The notes under the pieces are model-generated. The model did not search any database and was not told the DNA's origin. It was given only the letters and a program-made list of their open reading frames with translations. From NCBI RefSeq assembly GCF_021729015.1, contig NZ_JAJQQZ010000001.1, positions 1,240,001 to 1,304,000 on the forward strand: a stretch of 64,000 bases of DNA, given 5' to 3'. Shown in pieces: positions 24,898 through 32,137 of this stretch. A program made the position numbers and the translations under genes. The number at the start of each line of letters is the position of its first letter. Position 1 is the first letter of the stretch. Source of the stretch: Halobacterium rubrum. GTDB taxonomy: Archaea > Halobacteriota > Halobacteria > Halobacteriales > Halobacteriaceae.

Positions 24898-26281
24898 GGA
24901 CGCCGTGCTGGACGCCGCGAAGTACCTGCGGGGCGTCCGACCGCTGGACCCCGGGGAGCTCCGGGAGTACGTGGAGGACCAGCCCCACGACGCGGTCGTC
25001 CGGCAGGTGTTGCGCGAGCACGCCGCCGACCTCGGGGTCGTGGAGCGCGACGACGGCACGTTCGTGGTGCCGCCCGAGGAGCCCGTGCGGACGTCGTTCC
25101 ACGGCGTGCAGGCGCTGCCGGAGCGCTACGACCGCGTGGTCGAGGAGGAACTCGTCGCGGAGTACGGCGCCGACTGGCACCGCGACGACAGCGGCGACCG
25201 CCTCCGGGAGACGATTCGACGGTTCAAGGACGACTACTACCGCCGGAACCCCGTCGAGTACGACCGGGAGGTCGCACTGGGGTACGCGGTCTACCACCTC
25301 GCGAGCTACTACGCGGCCGTCCAGTACGTGCTGGCGGACCTCGCGCGGGACGGCTTGCTCGGCCACGACCTCCGCGTGCTGGACCTCGGCGCGGGTGTCG
25401 GCGGCCCTGCGCTCGGGCTGTTCGACTTCCTGCCCGACGAGGCGCTGGTGGACTACCACGCCGTCGAGCCGAGCGCCGCCGCGGACGTGCTGGACGAACT
25501 GCTCGAGGAGACGCCGCGCAACGTCCACGCGACGATTCATCGGGAGACCGCCGAGGACTTCGACCCCGACGGCGAGTACGACCTGGTGCTGGCGTGCTCG
25601 GTGCTCTCGGAGCTCGAGGACGCCGAGTCGGTCGTCCGCCGGTACCTCGACGGTCTGGCCGACGACGGGACGGTCATCGCGCTCGCGCCCGCGGACAAGC
25701 ACACGAGCACGCACCTCCGCGAGGTGGAGCGCACCGTCGAGGACGACCCGGCGACCGTCTACGGGCCGACGCCGCGGCTCTGGCCGGGCCGCCGGCCGTC
25801 GGACCGAGGGTGGACGTTCGACGAGCAGCCAGCCGTCGAGGTGCCAGCCGTGCAGGCCCGGCTCGCCGACGCCAGCCAGGACCCCGGCGAGTTCCGGCAC
25901 ACCGACGTCCGGTTCTCGTACTCGCTGCTGCGACTGGACGACCGCCGCCAGCACGACGTCGAACTGTCCGGCGACCGCCTGCTGACGCTCGGTGACGCCG
26001 ACGACCGCGTCACCGACCGCGCCGACCTGCTGGTCGCCAAGCTCTCCCGGAACCTCGCTGGCGACGGCGACGACACCAACCCGGTGTTCAAGGTGAGCGA
26101 CGGCAGCGAGGACACCGACTGCTACGCCGTGCTCGTCCGGCCGACGAGCCTGAACCGCGACGTCGAGACCGCCGACTACGGCGACCTCCTCTCCGTCGAG
26201 GACGCACTCGTGCTGTGGAACGACGACGAGGACGCCTACAACTTCGTGCTCGACGAGGAGACCGTCGTCGACGCCGTCTGA
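24884..26281 (+). CDS. Rsm22-like small-subunit SAM methyltransferase
   Basis: A 465-aa protein with a class I SAM fold. Motif I is VLDLGAGVGGPALGLFDFLP, and SVLSELEDAESVVRRYLDGLADDGTVIALAPADK covers the post-methylation strands. The N-terminal 140 residues have no known motif. Full-length resemblance is to Rsm22, a methyltransferase-like factor of the small ribosomal subunit, whose usual role in archaea is not settled. I do not see the Cys-rich cluster known from mitochondrial relatives. It is translationally coupled to the prephenate dehydrogenase-like gene (14-bp overlap). Confidence 0.75.
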   Translation: MPVDRDAVLDAAKYLRGVRPLDPGELREYVEDQPHDAVVRQVLREHAADLGVVERDDGTFVVPPEEPVRTSFHGVQALPERYDRVVEEELVAEYGADWHRDDSGDRLRETIRRFKDDYYRRNPVEYDREVALGYAVYHLASYYAAVQYVLADLARDGLLGHDLRVLDLGAGVGGPALGLFDFLPDEALVDYHAVEPSAAADVLDELLEETPRNVHATIHRETAEDFDPDGEYDLVLACSVLSELEDAESVVRRYLDGLADDGTVIALAPADKHTSTHLREVERTVEDDPATVYGPTPRLWPGRRPSDRGWTFDEQPAVEVPAVQARLADASQDPGEFRHTDVRFSYSLLRLDDRRQHDVELSGDRLLTLGDADDRVTDRADLLVAKLSRNLAGDGDDTNPVFKVSDGSEDTDCYAVLVRPTSLNRDVETADYGDLLSVEDALVLWNDDEDAYNFVLDEETVVDAV

Positions 26282-26284
26282 AAA

Positions 26285-26458
26285 AGTCGCGTCCGTGCGT
26301 TGAACAGGCCTCTGTCGCGGGCGCTCGCCACGTACTCGGGGAAACGACCCGGCGTCCACGACGACCGTCTCCTCGACGACGGGGACCGAGCCGTAGTCGG
26401 CCTGCAGGCGGTCGGTCTGCTCGCGGACGAACGCGCGGTTGAGGTGCTCCGTGGACAC
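26285..26458 (-). pseudogene. frameshifted N-terminal remnant, NUDIX-like in character
   Basis: GTG at 26458 opens a short reading MSTEHLNRAFVREQTDRLQ followed by ADYGSVPVVEETVVVD. It looks coding and resembles N-termini of haloarchaeal NUDIX or related hydrolases. After DAGSFP the frame changes at a run of four C residues (near 26340). With one base fewer, the reading continues PEYVASARDRGLFNARTRLF, then meets the end of the Rsm22-like gene and stops. No catalytic domain follows. I interpret it as a decayed gene. The family is a guess from style only. Confidence 0.5.
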
Positions 26459-26553
26459 GACTGGACGCCAACCCAGTCGAGGCCCGTAGAAGTAGCTTCG
26501 GCTGGCCGACGCTTCCCGAAACGCTCTTTCACCGTCGCGCCGACGCTCACACG

Positions 26554-27330
26554 ATGGACGCCGACGAGCCCGAGATTCTCGTGACGAACGACGACGGTAT
26601 CGACGCGCCCGGCATCCGCGCGCTCGCCGAGGGCCTCGAAGCGGTGGGCAACGTCACCGTCGTCGCGCCCGCGGACAACCAGAGCGCGTCGGGGCGCGCG
26701 ATGTCGAGTGAGGTCGCCGTCCACGACCACGACCTCGGGTACGCCGTCGAGGGGACGCCCTCGGACTGTATCGTCGCCGGGCTGGAGGCGCTCGGCCCGT
26801 ACCCGGACCTCGTGGTGTCGGGCGTGAACGAGGGCGGCAACCTCGGGATGTACGTCCTCGGGCGCTCCGGCACCGTCAGCGCGGCCGTCGAGGCGGCGTT
26901 CTTCGGCGTGCCGTCGATAGCGGTCTCGATGTACATGCGTGAGGACCAGTTCGGTGAGCCGACGGAGGTCGCGGACTACGAGCACGCCGTTGACGCCACA
27001 AGGCACCTCGCGCGGGAGGCTGTCGACGCCGGCGTCTTCGAGACGGCCGACTACCTGAACGTCAACGCCCCCCACCCGGAGGCCGACGCCACCGGCGAGA
27101 TGGTCGTCACGCGGCCCTCCCACGCCTACGACATGACCGCCGAGCAGAACGGCGACACGGTCACGCTCCACGACCGGATGTGGGACGCGATGGCGACCGG
27201 CGACGTCCCCGACCCCGAGGGTACCGACCGCCGCGCCGTCCTCGACGGCCACGTCTCCGTCTCGCCGCTGACCGCCCCGCACTCGACCGAACGCCACGAG
27301 GCACTGGACGCGCTCTCGGCCGACTTCTGA
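26554..27330 (+). CDS. surE: 5'/3'-nucleotidase SurE
   Basis: Metal-dependent phosphatase acting on nucleoside monophosphates, 258 aa. The N-terminal LVTNDDGIDAPGIRALAEGL carries the conserved Asp pair. APADNQSASGRAMS holds the Ser and Asn ligands, and VVSGVNEGGNLGMYVLGRSGTVSAA is the typical SurE signature. It has its own start (ATG 26554) with no close upstream gene other than the decayed remnant on the opposite strand. Family identification is clear. The physiological substrate is not. Confidence 0.94.
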   Translation: MDADEPEILVTNDDGIDAPGIRALAEGLEAVGNVTVVAPADNQSASGRAMSSEVAVHDHDLGYAVEGTPSDCIVAGLEALGPYPDLVVSGVNEGGNLGMYVLGRSGTVSAAVEAAFFGVPSIAVSMYMREDQFGEPTEVADYEHAVDATRHLAREAVDAGVFETADYLNVNAPHPEADATGEMVVTRPSHAYDMTAEQNGDTVTLHDRMWDAMATGDVPDPEGTDRRAVLDGHVSVSPLTAPHSTERHEALDALSADF

Positions 27331-27518
27331 GGGCGCCGCGGCGAACAGGTGGCCGCGACCGGGACGCGGCTCCGGGGCTCGCGGACGACCAGCGGTCTAC
27401 AACTGGCAGCTCACGGGCTACTACCGGGCGACCAGCCGGCCAGTAGTCGGCGGGAAGCGGCCACAGCGTGGGCAATTTGGTAATCTGTCACACTCCCGTA
27501 GTGGTGGCTGTACCCGCC

Positions 27519-27950
27519 ATGTCCCAGGAGACCAGCGACACCCCCGGCACGCCGACCGACCGAACCAGCGCGACAACCGACACCGGCCTCGAACCGAACG
27601 TCGCCGGCGCACTCGCCTACGTGCTCGGCATCCTCACCGGCGTCCTCTTCTTCGTGCTCGAACGAGACAACGAGTTCGTGCGCTTCCACGCCGCACAGAG
27701 CATCGTCGTCTTCGGCGCGTTCTTCGTCGCGAGCGTCGGCGTCAGCCTGCTCTCGACGCTCACCTCGGCGGGCCTCGGCGGCGGCGGTGGCTTCTTCGTC
27801 TTCGGCCTGCTGTCGCTGTTCCTCTCTCTCGTCTGGTTCGCCGTCGCCGTCGCCGGGTTCGTGCTCTGGCTGTACCTGATCGTGCGCGCCTACCAGGGCG
27901 AGACGCCGAGAATCCCGGTGGCCGCCGGCATCGCCGACGACCTCGTCTGA
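27519..27950 (+). CDS. DUF4870-type small membrane protein
   Basis: A 143-aa protein with a disordered Thr/Asp-rich N-terminus (1-35) and about three hydrophobic segments: ALAYVLGILTGVLFFVLE, FHAAQSIVVFGAFFVASVGVSLL and FVFGLLSLFLSLVWFAVAVAGFVLWLYLIV. The RFHAAQSI motif and Gly-rich loop (GLGGGGGFFVFG) are typical of DUF4870, a family of unknown function. The ATG at 27519 was chosen, with an AT-rich element (TTGGTAATCT) around 30-40 nt before it. It is the last chromosomal gene before the island bounded by chorismate mutase 3'-end repeats. Confidence 0.82.
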   Translation: MSQETSDTPGTPTDRTSATTDTGLEPNVAGALAYVLGILTGVLFFVLERDNEFVRFHAAQSIVVFGAFFVASVGVSLLSTLTSAGLGGGGGFFVFGLLSLFLSLVWFAVAVAGFVLWLYLIVRAYQGETPRIPVAAGIADDLV

Positions 27951-28007
27951 ACGCACGCCGTCGGCGACGCCACCAGCACGTCGCCGGTCGTCGGCAGCGG
28001 GGCGCGA

Positions 28008-28043
28008 CGCCTACCGCGTTTCCCGCTGCTCGATTTTGTTCAG
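28008..28043 (-). repeat. attachment-like repeat A (copy of chorismate mutase 3' end)
   Basis: Thirty-six bases corresponding to the last codons (LNKIEQRETR) and TAG of the chorismate mutase gene, differing at one base from copy C at 30455. Its left side shares further homology with copy B: the next bases read GATAGCCGAAATCC here and GGTAGCTGAAACCC there. It may be the original distal end of an integration site (inference). Confidence 0.85.
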
Positions 28044-28145
28044 ATAGCCGAAATCCACCATACACACTACTGAAACGATCTGGTGGGAGCCATCAAGAAC
28101 GATCTAGTGGTAAGATTCTTTGTCTATGGTGTCGTATCCTCATCT

Positions 28146-28391
28146 ATGTCAACAGAGACGGATGGCCAGGGACGGCTGTACATCCCGAAGGAGGTGCGGG
28201 AAAAGTACGGCCAGAAGTATCACATCGTCATGTACGAGGACAGAATCGAACTGATACCGGTCGCAGACGATCCACTCGCCGCTGTCCGCGAGGCCGCAGG
28301 CGAACTTCACGACTCGTCCGTCGAGAAGATCCGGGAGGACATCGAGGCCGAGGCGAAAGACGAGGCTGAGGAAGTCGGCGGCGACAGATGA
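28146..28391 (+). CDS. AbrB/MazE-like antitoxin (VapB type)
   Basis: An 81-aa antitoxin. TDGQGRLYIPKEVREKYGQKYHIV matches the swapped-hairpin DNA-binding fold of AbrB-like antitoxins. The rest is an acidic helical tail (EKIREDIEAEAKDEAEEVGG), likely the part that binds the toxin. The gene ends in an ATGA overlap with the PIN-domain gene, the usual order of antitoxin first, which allows coupled translation. The TATA-like TAAGATTCTTTG is about 25-36 nt before the ATG at 28146, and binding there could autoregulate the pair. It lies inside the repeat-bounded island. Confidence 0.9.
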   Translation: MSTETDGQGRLYIPKEVREKYGQKYHIVMYEDRIELIPVADDPLAAVREAAGELHDSSVEKIREDIEAEAKDEAEEVGGDR

Positions 28392-28774
28392 CGGTGTACG
28401 TCGAGACGGACTTCCTGCTCGCACTCGCCAAAGACTCCGATTGGTTACAGGGCTCCGCTGAGGACGCCCTCGCCGAGTACGACGTCGAGACGTCGCCGTT
28501 CTCGTACCTCGAACTCCTCCTCGCCCGGGAACGCTACGAGTTCGATTACGTGCCGCTGGTGGCGAACCTGCTCGAACTCGTCCCCGTGCGGGACGAAGAA
28601 GAGAAACAGGTCGTGCTGAAAGCCGTCAACTACTACGACGAGGGAATGACGCCGTTCGACGCGTTCCACGCGGCGAAAGCGGAAACGCGAGGGATGGACG
28701 TACTCTCCTCCGAGAGAGACTACGAAGACGTCGAGGTGGAACGAGTGCCACTCGAACCGACCGACGACGAGTAA
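28388..28774 (+). CDS. PIN-domain ribonuclease toxin (VapC type)
   Basis: A 128-aa PIN protein that would cleave RNA. The acidic residues expected in the active site are seen in VYVETDFLLAL, SYLELLLAR, TPFDAFHAAKAE and LSSERDYED, so the site looks intact. It starts within the last codon of the antitoxin (ATGA). In haloarchaea the target is not known from the sequence, and many VapC toxins cut tRNA or rRNA. The unit ends 17 bp before attachment-like copy B. Confidence 0.9.
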   Translation: MTVYVETDFLLALAKDSDWLQGSAEDALAEYDVETSPFSYLELLLARERYEFDYVPLVANLLELVPVRDEEEKQVVLKAVNYYDEGMTPFDAFHAAKAETRGMDVLSSERDYEDVEVERVPLEPTDDE

Positions 28775-28790
28775 CGCAGATTCCGTTGCC

Positions 28791-28826
28791 CGCCTACCGC
28801 GTCTCCCGCTGCTCGATCTTGTTCAG
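28791..28826 (-). repeat. attachment-like repeat B (copy of chorismate mutase 3' end)
   Basis: Differs from copy C by one base over 36 and extends toward copy A's flank (GGTAGCTGAAACCC). It separates the two units of the island. After it, 28848-28935 is AT-rich with TATA-like tracts (CTATAATAGGAG, CATTTAAGAACC) but no plus-strand gene. Confidence 0.85.
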
Positions 28827-28965
28827 GTAGCTGAAACCCATACTGCGTAGCGGTGAAATCAAACCCCGATTATGATTCTATTCCGGCGAATACGCGGTTG
28901 AAAACGCTATAATAGGAGTACATTTAAGAACCTCGCCGTATCCTGTAGTCGCCAGTCTCGACCGG

Positions 28966-29382
28966 CTAGCGCGTGTCGAACGAATCGATCACGTCGCTCG
29001 TTGAATACGTCTCGACGAGGTCCTGTTCGTCGAAATCGGAATCATCGCTCCAGATGTCGGCGTCGCTAGCTAGGGCACACGCAACGTACAGCACGTCGTC
29101 AGGATCGCTCTCACCAATCGCGCTATTGGCCTCTTCAATGTAGGGATAGAACTCGTCTGCGGGGACGACCTCGATGTACTGGAACAAAAGGTCGATGAAC
29201 TGCTGGACGCGCTGAGGTCTCATCCCGGACTTCTCGACAATGAGGTCTTCGTAGTTCCCGATTTCGTCGTGGACGAACGTGGGCGTCAACAAGTCGGGTT
29301 CGAGCGTGACGATGAGCTCACGCGTTTTCGAATCAGCAATGAGCGCAGAAATGACGACGTTGGCGTCGATAACCAGCTTCAT
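28966..29382 (-). CDS. PIN-domain putative toxin
   Basis: A 138-aa PIN protein, of the type with N-terminal MKLVIDANVVISALIADSKT. The other acidic positions may be in FVHDEIGNYED, SDPDDVLYVACALAS and WSDDSDFDEQDLVETY. This resembles the PIN proteins described as COG1569-type. It begins 7 nt after the end of the ribbon-helix-helix gene on the same strand, so the two form a unit. It is read toward copy B. The lower GC and extra Ser/Asp-rich codons differ from chromosomal neighbours, which suggests transfer. Confidence 0.85.
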   Translation of the reverse strand: MKLVIDANVVISALIADSKTRELIVTLEPDLLTPTFVHDEIGNYEDLIVEKSGMRPQRVQQFIDLLFQYIEVVPADEFYPYIEEANSAIGESDPDDVLYVACALASDADIWSDDSDFDEQDLVETYSTSDVIDSFDTR

Positions 29383-29389
29383 CCAGGAG

Positions 29390-29620
29390 CTACTCCGATT
29401 GTTCTTCGACGCGCTCGCGTCCACGCTCGTTGATTCGATCCGCAATCTCCGTGACGTCGCTCTCAGTGAGCTCGCTTTGGCTAGTGAGTTCGTCCATCAC
29501 TTCGAGGGCCTCGATTTTCTCCTGGATGGCCTGTCGGGTAACCTCACTCCAGTTGATCTCCGGATGTTTCTCCATCCGGTCTTTGAGCTCGTCGTCTACG
29601 TTGACGGTGATACTTGGCAT
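29390..29620 (-). CDS. ribbon-helix-helix-like antitoxin
   Basis: A 76-aa protein starting MPSITVNVDDELKDRMEKH, then PEINWSEVTRQAIQEKIEAL, a RHH pattern of short strand and two helices. The C-terminal half is acidic and helical and probably holds the PIN toxin. The ATG at 29620 is chosen over the ATG at 29671, since the latter adds MVDPPQNTIFCIYKFSG, not typical of RHH proteins. TATA-like AT-rich bases 29632-29650 are upstream. This is the first gene of the pair, with the PIN gene 7 nt after it. Confidence 0.86.
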   Translation of the reverse strand: MPSITVNVDDELKDRMEKHPEINWSEVTRQAIQEKIEALEVMDELTSQSELTESDVTEIADRINERGRERVEEQSE

Positions 29621-29818
29621 ACCGGAAAATTTGTAGATACAGAATATTGTGTTTTGCGGTGGATCGACCACCTAGAGAACCGTCAAGCCCCACATTGTTT
29701 GGCTACGCACCGCTTCGAACTCTGATTTTGATTTCCAGCTATAAAACGTCGAAATGACCGGTTAGTAGGTCTGCGATTTTGCCACACAGTTTTCATCTAT
29801 GCGGAGATGTAATCTGGT

Positions 29819-30043
29819 ATGGTGACTCGTCCGTCTCTCCGAGGATTTGGCGCAGCCCTCGTTGTTGGTGTCGCAATCGTCTGTATGGGGGTGATTGCGC
29901 TCGGCTTCCTCATGCCCGAGCGACTCTTCGAGAGTACTGTGGGATTAGTCGCCTTCTTCGCCGCCGGCCTCCTAATGGTGGTCTGCGCAGTCGTTGCGAA
30001 CCTCTACGACCTCCGAGGGATTCTCCACAACGAGTTCGGCTAA
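29819..30043 (+). CDS. small two-helix membrane protein in the island
   Basis: A 74-aa protein with helices GFGAALVVGVAIVCMGVIALGFLM (residues 9-32) and VGLVAFFAAGLLMVVCAVVANLYDL (about 41-65), plus a short cytoplasmic tail. No family is recognised. The gene ends TAA directly beside the stop of the following minus-strand gene, with no bases between. Both have the AT-rich codon use of the island. It could be a toxin-like, holin-like or superinfection exclusion protein, but that is only speculation. Confidence 0.65.
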   Translation: MVTRPSLRGFGAALVVGVAIVCMGVIALGFLMPERLFESTVGLVAFFAAGLLMVVCAVVANLYDLRGILHNEFG

Positions 30044-30235
30044 TCACTCACTGAACACTCGCAGTCCAAGATAGTACGTGCCGCCGATGACAACCCCAGA
30101 AATAGCCGCTGTGCCTGCCGCCGCAACCGCCCCCGATGCATAGTTCAACGCGAAGGTGACAATAGCAACGACGACCGCGCCAATCAGTGCTTGTCCAAGA
30201 AGAGACTGCCCCTCCAACCACGCGTTAATCCCCAT
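30044..30235 (-). CDS. small Gly/Ala-rich membrane protein in the island
   Basis: A 63-aa protein, MGINAWLEGQSLLGQALIG followed by AVVVAIVTFALNYASG and TAAISGVVIGGTYYLGLRVF. It has two potential membrane helices and Gly/Ala motifs like those of holin-like proteins, but no family is recognised. It is exactly convergent with the previous gene, stops abutting. The start at 30235 begins within an AT-rich zone (30236-30300). The upstream extension to 30451 adds residues antisense to nothing known and has several unusual residues, so it was not used. Confidence 0.55.
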   Translation of the reverse strand: MGINAWLEGQSLLGQALIGAVVVAIVTFALNYASGAVAAAGTAAISGVVIGGTYYLGLRVFSE

Positions 30236-30454
30236 AATTACCCTCTCACAGCGCACTCCGCTTAATCGTTCGTCTATACTTAGCGAGATCTGGTCATCTA
30301 TACTGAATTCGGATTGCTTGAAACGGTGGTCGTGGCCATGTAGCAGACGAACATCGAATCTTTCGGCTGCTCGTCGAGTCCGGAACGATAGAGCAACTTC
30401 CGGAAGAGGATTTATTTCGTCGGGGCGAAGTATACGCCCTGAAACGCCCAAATT

Positions 30455-30490
30455 CGCCTACCGCGTCTCCCGCTGCTCGATTTTGTTCAG
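30455..30490 (-). repeat. attachment-like repeat C (within the chorismate mutase gene)
   Basis: Covers the end of the chorismate mutase gene, including its TAG stop. Copies A and B each match it at 35 of 36 positions, with one silent change each in the LNKIEQRETR reading. Confidence 0.85.
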
Positions 30491-30724
30491 TTCGATCAGC
30501 AGCCGGAAGATTGCCTTCACGAGGTTGTCGTCGACGCCGAACGCCGCGGCGTTCTCGCCGGCGCGCTCCATTACGGCCTCCTCCTGGGACTCGTCGGTCG
30601 TCGACAGCCCCTGCTCGGCTTTCACGTCGGCGATGGTCTCGGCGACGTACGTGCGTCGCGCGATGAGGTCCACTATCTCGCGGTCGATGCTCTCGATCTC
30701 CTCGCGGAGTTCGTCCAGTGTCAT
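30458..30724 (-). CDS. aroQ: chorismate mutase (AroQ class)
   Basis: Rearranges chorismate to prephenate at the start of Phe and Tyr synthesis. It has 88 aa, usual for an all-helical AroQ. LDELREEIESIDREIVDLIARRTYVAETIADVKAEQGL holds the conserved Arg of helix 1 and the Lys of KAEQG, and LVKAIFRLLIELNKIEQRETR is the last helix. ATG at 30724 overlaps the shikimate kinase stop (ATGA), so the two are coupled. The 3' end is the target-like site of the neighbouring island and its sequence is still complete there. Confidence 0.9.
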   Translation of the reverse strand: MTLDELREEIESIDREIVDLIARRTYVAETIADVKAEQGLSTTDESQEEAVMERAGENAAAFGVDDNLVKAIFRLLIELNKIEQRETR

Positions 30725-31575
30725 GTCGTCCGGGCCCCGGCCAGTTGCGTCGTCGTCACCCTGACCGTCCCCGGGTTCTCGTGCCATAGTGTAGCCACCT
30801 CCTCGATGCCGTCCTCGTCGCCGACCGCGACGTAGCTCGGGCCGGTGCCGGACAGCGAGACACCGGCGGCGTGCGGGAGCGCCACGACTGCGGGGTCCGT
30901 CGGGAAGTCCAGCGCGGCGCAGAACGCCAGCCCATTGACCGTCATCGCCGTGCCGTAGTCGCCGGCCGCGGCGAGGTCAGCGACGTGGTCGGCTAGCGGC
31001 GCGACGCGCTCGCACCGACTGACGTCGGCGTCCGCGGAGTACGCGCGCTCGGGGGGCGTCCAGACGGCGGCGTGCCAGTCGACCTCGTCGCGGAAGACGA
31101 GTTCGTCCTCGCGGTTGTCCGTCAGCGTCAGGCCGCCGAGCATACTCGCCGTCGCGTCGTCGAACGCGCCCGTGACGGTGACGCCGGCGTCCCGTGCCGC
31201 CTGCACGCCGAGTCGGGCTGCGTCGACGCGGTCGACGTCCCCAGCGGCGCCGAGCGCGTCCAGCGTCGCCAGCACCGTCGCGTTCGCCGCCGCACTCGAA
31301 CTCTTCAGCCCCGCCGCGAGCGGGATTTCGCCGTCGGTGCGGACGTGGCCGCCCTCGCCGTCCCCGAAGCGCTCGGCAGTCAGGGACACGCAGCGCTCCA
31401 CGAGGCCGGTGTCGGCGTCCGGGTGGTCGGCGACCTCGCCGGACACCCCGCGCTGTTCGGGTTCCAGCGACACCGACGCCTCGACGTCGAAGTCCAGCGC
31501 GAACGCCGACCCGACGCCAGTCGCCAGCGCGTTCAGAACCGTGCCCGCGGCCGGCGCCACAGCGCGCCCGTCCAT
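30721..31575 (-). CDS. aroK: archaeal shikimate kinase (GHMP type)
   Basis: Phosphorylates shikimate, but belongs to the GHMP kinase family and not to bacterial AroK. Length is 284 aa. The ATP motif is IPLAAGLKSSSAAANATVLATL (Pro-x-x-x-Gly-Leu-x-Ser-Ser type). VSLSGTGPSYVAVGDE is the third conserved motif of GHMP kinases. The ATG at 31575 (MDGRAVAPAAGT) was preferred. It precedes chorismate mutase with an ATGA overlap, a common order in haloarchaea. Divergent from the next gene. Confidence 0.94.
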   Translation of the reverse strand: MDGRAVAPAAGTVLNALATGVGSAFALDFDVEASVSLEPEQRGVSGEVADHPDADTGLVERCVSLTAERFGDGEGGHVRTDGEIPLAAGLKSSSAAANATVLATLDALGAAGDVDRVDAARLGVQAARDAGVTVTGAFDDATASMLGGLTLTDNREDELVFRDEVDWHAAVWTPPERAYSADADVSRCERVAPLADHVADLAAAGDYGTAMTVNGLAFCAALDFPTDPAVVALPHAAGVSLSGTGPSYVAVGDEDGIEEVATLWHENPGTVRVTTTQLAGARTT

Positions 31576-31665
31576 GGGTGACACTCGCTGGCGGTGCACT
31601 TGGGGCTGGCGCTCCGGGCAAACCGCGGCCGTTTTCCCGGCCGGCCGCCAACTCGGAGTCGAGAA

Positions 31666-32097
31666 ATGAGCGCCCGGAACGACGTCGCGCCGAGCACACT
31701 CGGCGTGGAACTGGCCGAAGAGGGCGTCTACGTCGAGTACACGGACGGCCGGGAGACGTTCTACAACGGCGTCCCGGAGCGCGTCGAGGGGACGCTACGA
31801 ACCAACCCCGGCAAGGACGTTCACGTGCTCGTCACGGACCCCACGGAGACGGAGGGCGTGCTCGTGTACGTCAACGACCTCAAGACCCACGACGAGATTC
31901 TGGAGTCCACCGGCGTCGGCCGCGTGCTGCTGGACCCGGGCGAGGAGGAAGAGCTGTTCCCGGGCGTGACGGTGCGAGCGGACGGCTACGCCGTCGAGGT
32001 CGAAGCCGACCCCGAGACGGCTCGGGGTCGCGTGTTCGTGTTCGAGGAGGACGAACTCGGCGAGTACGCCTACGAGCTGTTCGCCGCCGAGGACTGA
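31666..32097 (+). CDS. conserved haloarchaeal protein, DUF5796-like
   Basis: A 143-aa soluble acidic protein. LGVELAEEGVYVEYTDGRETFYNGVP and VHVLVTDPTETEGVLVYVNDLKTHDE, then ESTGVGRVLLDPGEEEELFPGV, match what I remember as the DUF5796 family. Beta-rich content is predicted from alternating residues. No motif for catalysis is seen. It has its own unit, divergent from shikimate kinase. Function is unknown. Confidence 0.8.
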   Translation: MSARNDVAPSTLGVELAEEGVYVEYTDGRETFYNGVPERVEGTLRTNPGKDVHVLVTDPTETEGVLVYVNDLKTHDEILESTGVGRVLLDPGEEEELFPGVTVRADGYAVEVEADPETARGRVFVFEEDELGEYAYELFAAED

Positions 32098-32137
32098 CTG
32101 CCGGGCTGGGGGACCGAGCGGACGGCGGCAGCTGCTG

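Larger units (their letters stand above)
28008..30490. mobile_element. accessory island with three attachment-like repeats, no integrase
   Basis: Copies A (28008), B (28791) and C (30455) of the last codons of chorismate mutase divide this stretch into a 783-bp and a 1664-bp unit. Each unit carries a toxin-antitoxin pair. The larger unit also holds two short membrane proteins, and its intergenic parts are AT-richer than the window. That fits two insertions at the 3' end of one gene, with the element restoring the gene end. No recombinase gene is seen, so it would have been lost or supplied from elsewhere. Not a proven mobile element. Confidence 0.6.

Noticed and set aside
30725-30787. Longer start of chorismate mutase
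   Set aside because: The ATGA overlap with shikimate kinase gives an 88-aa protein of normal AroQ size. The extra 21 residues are Asp/Gly-rich and overlap the kinase gene.
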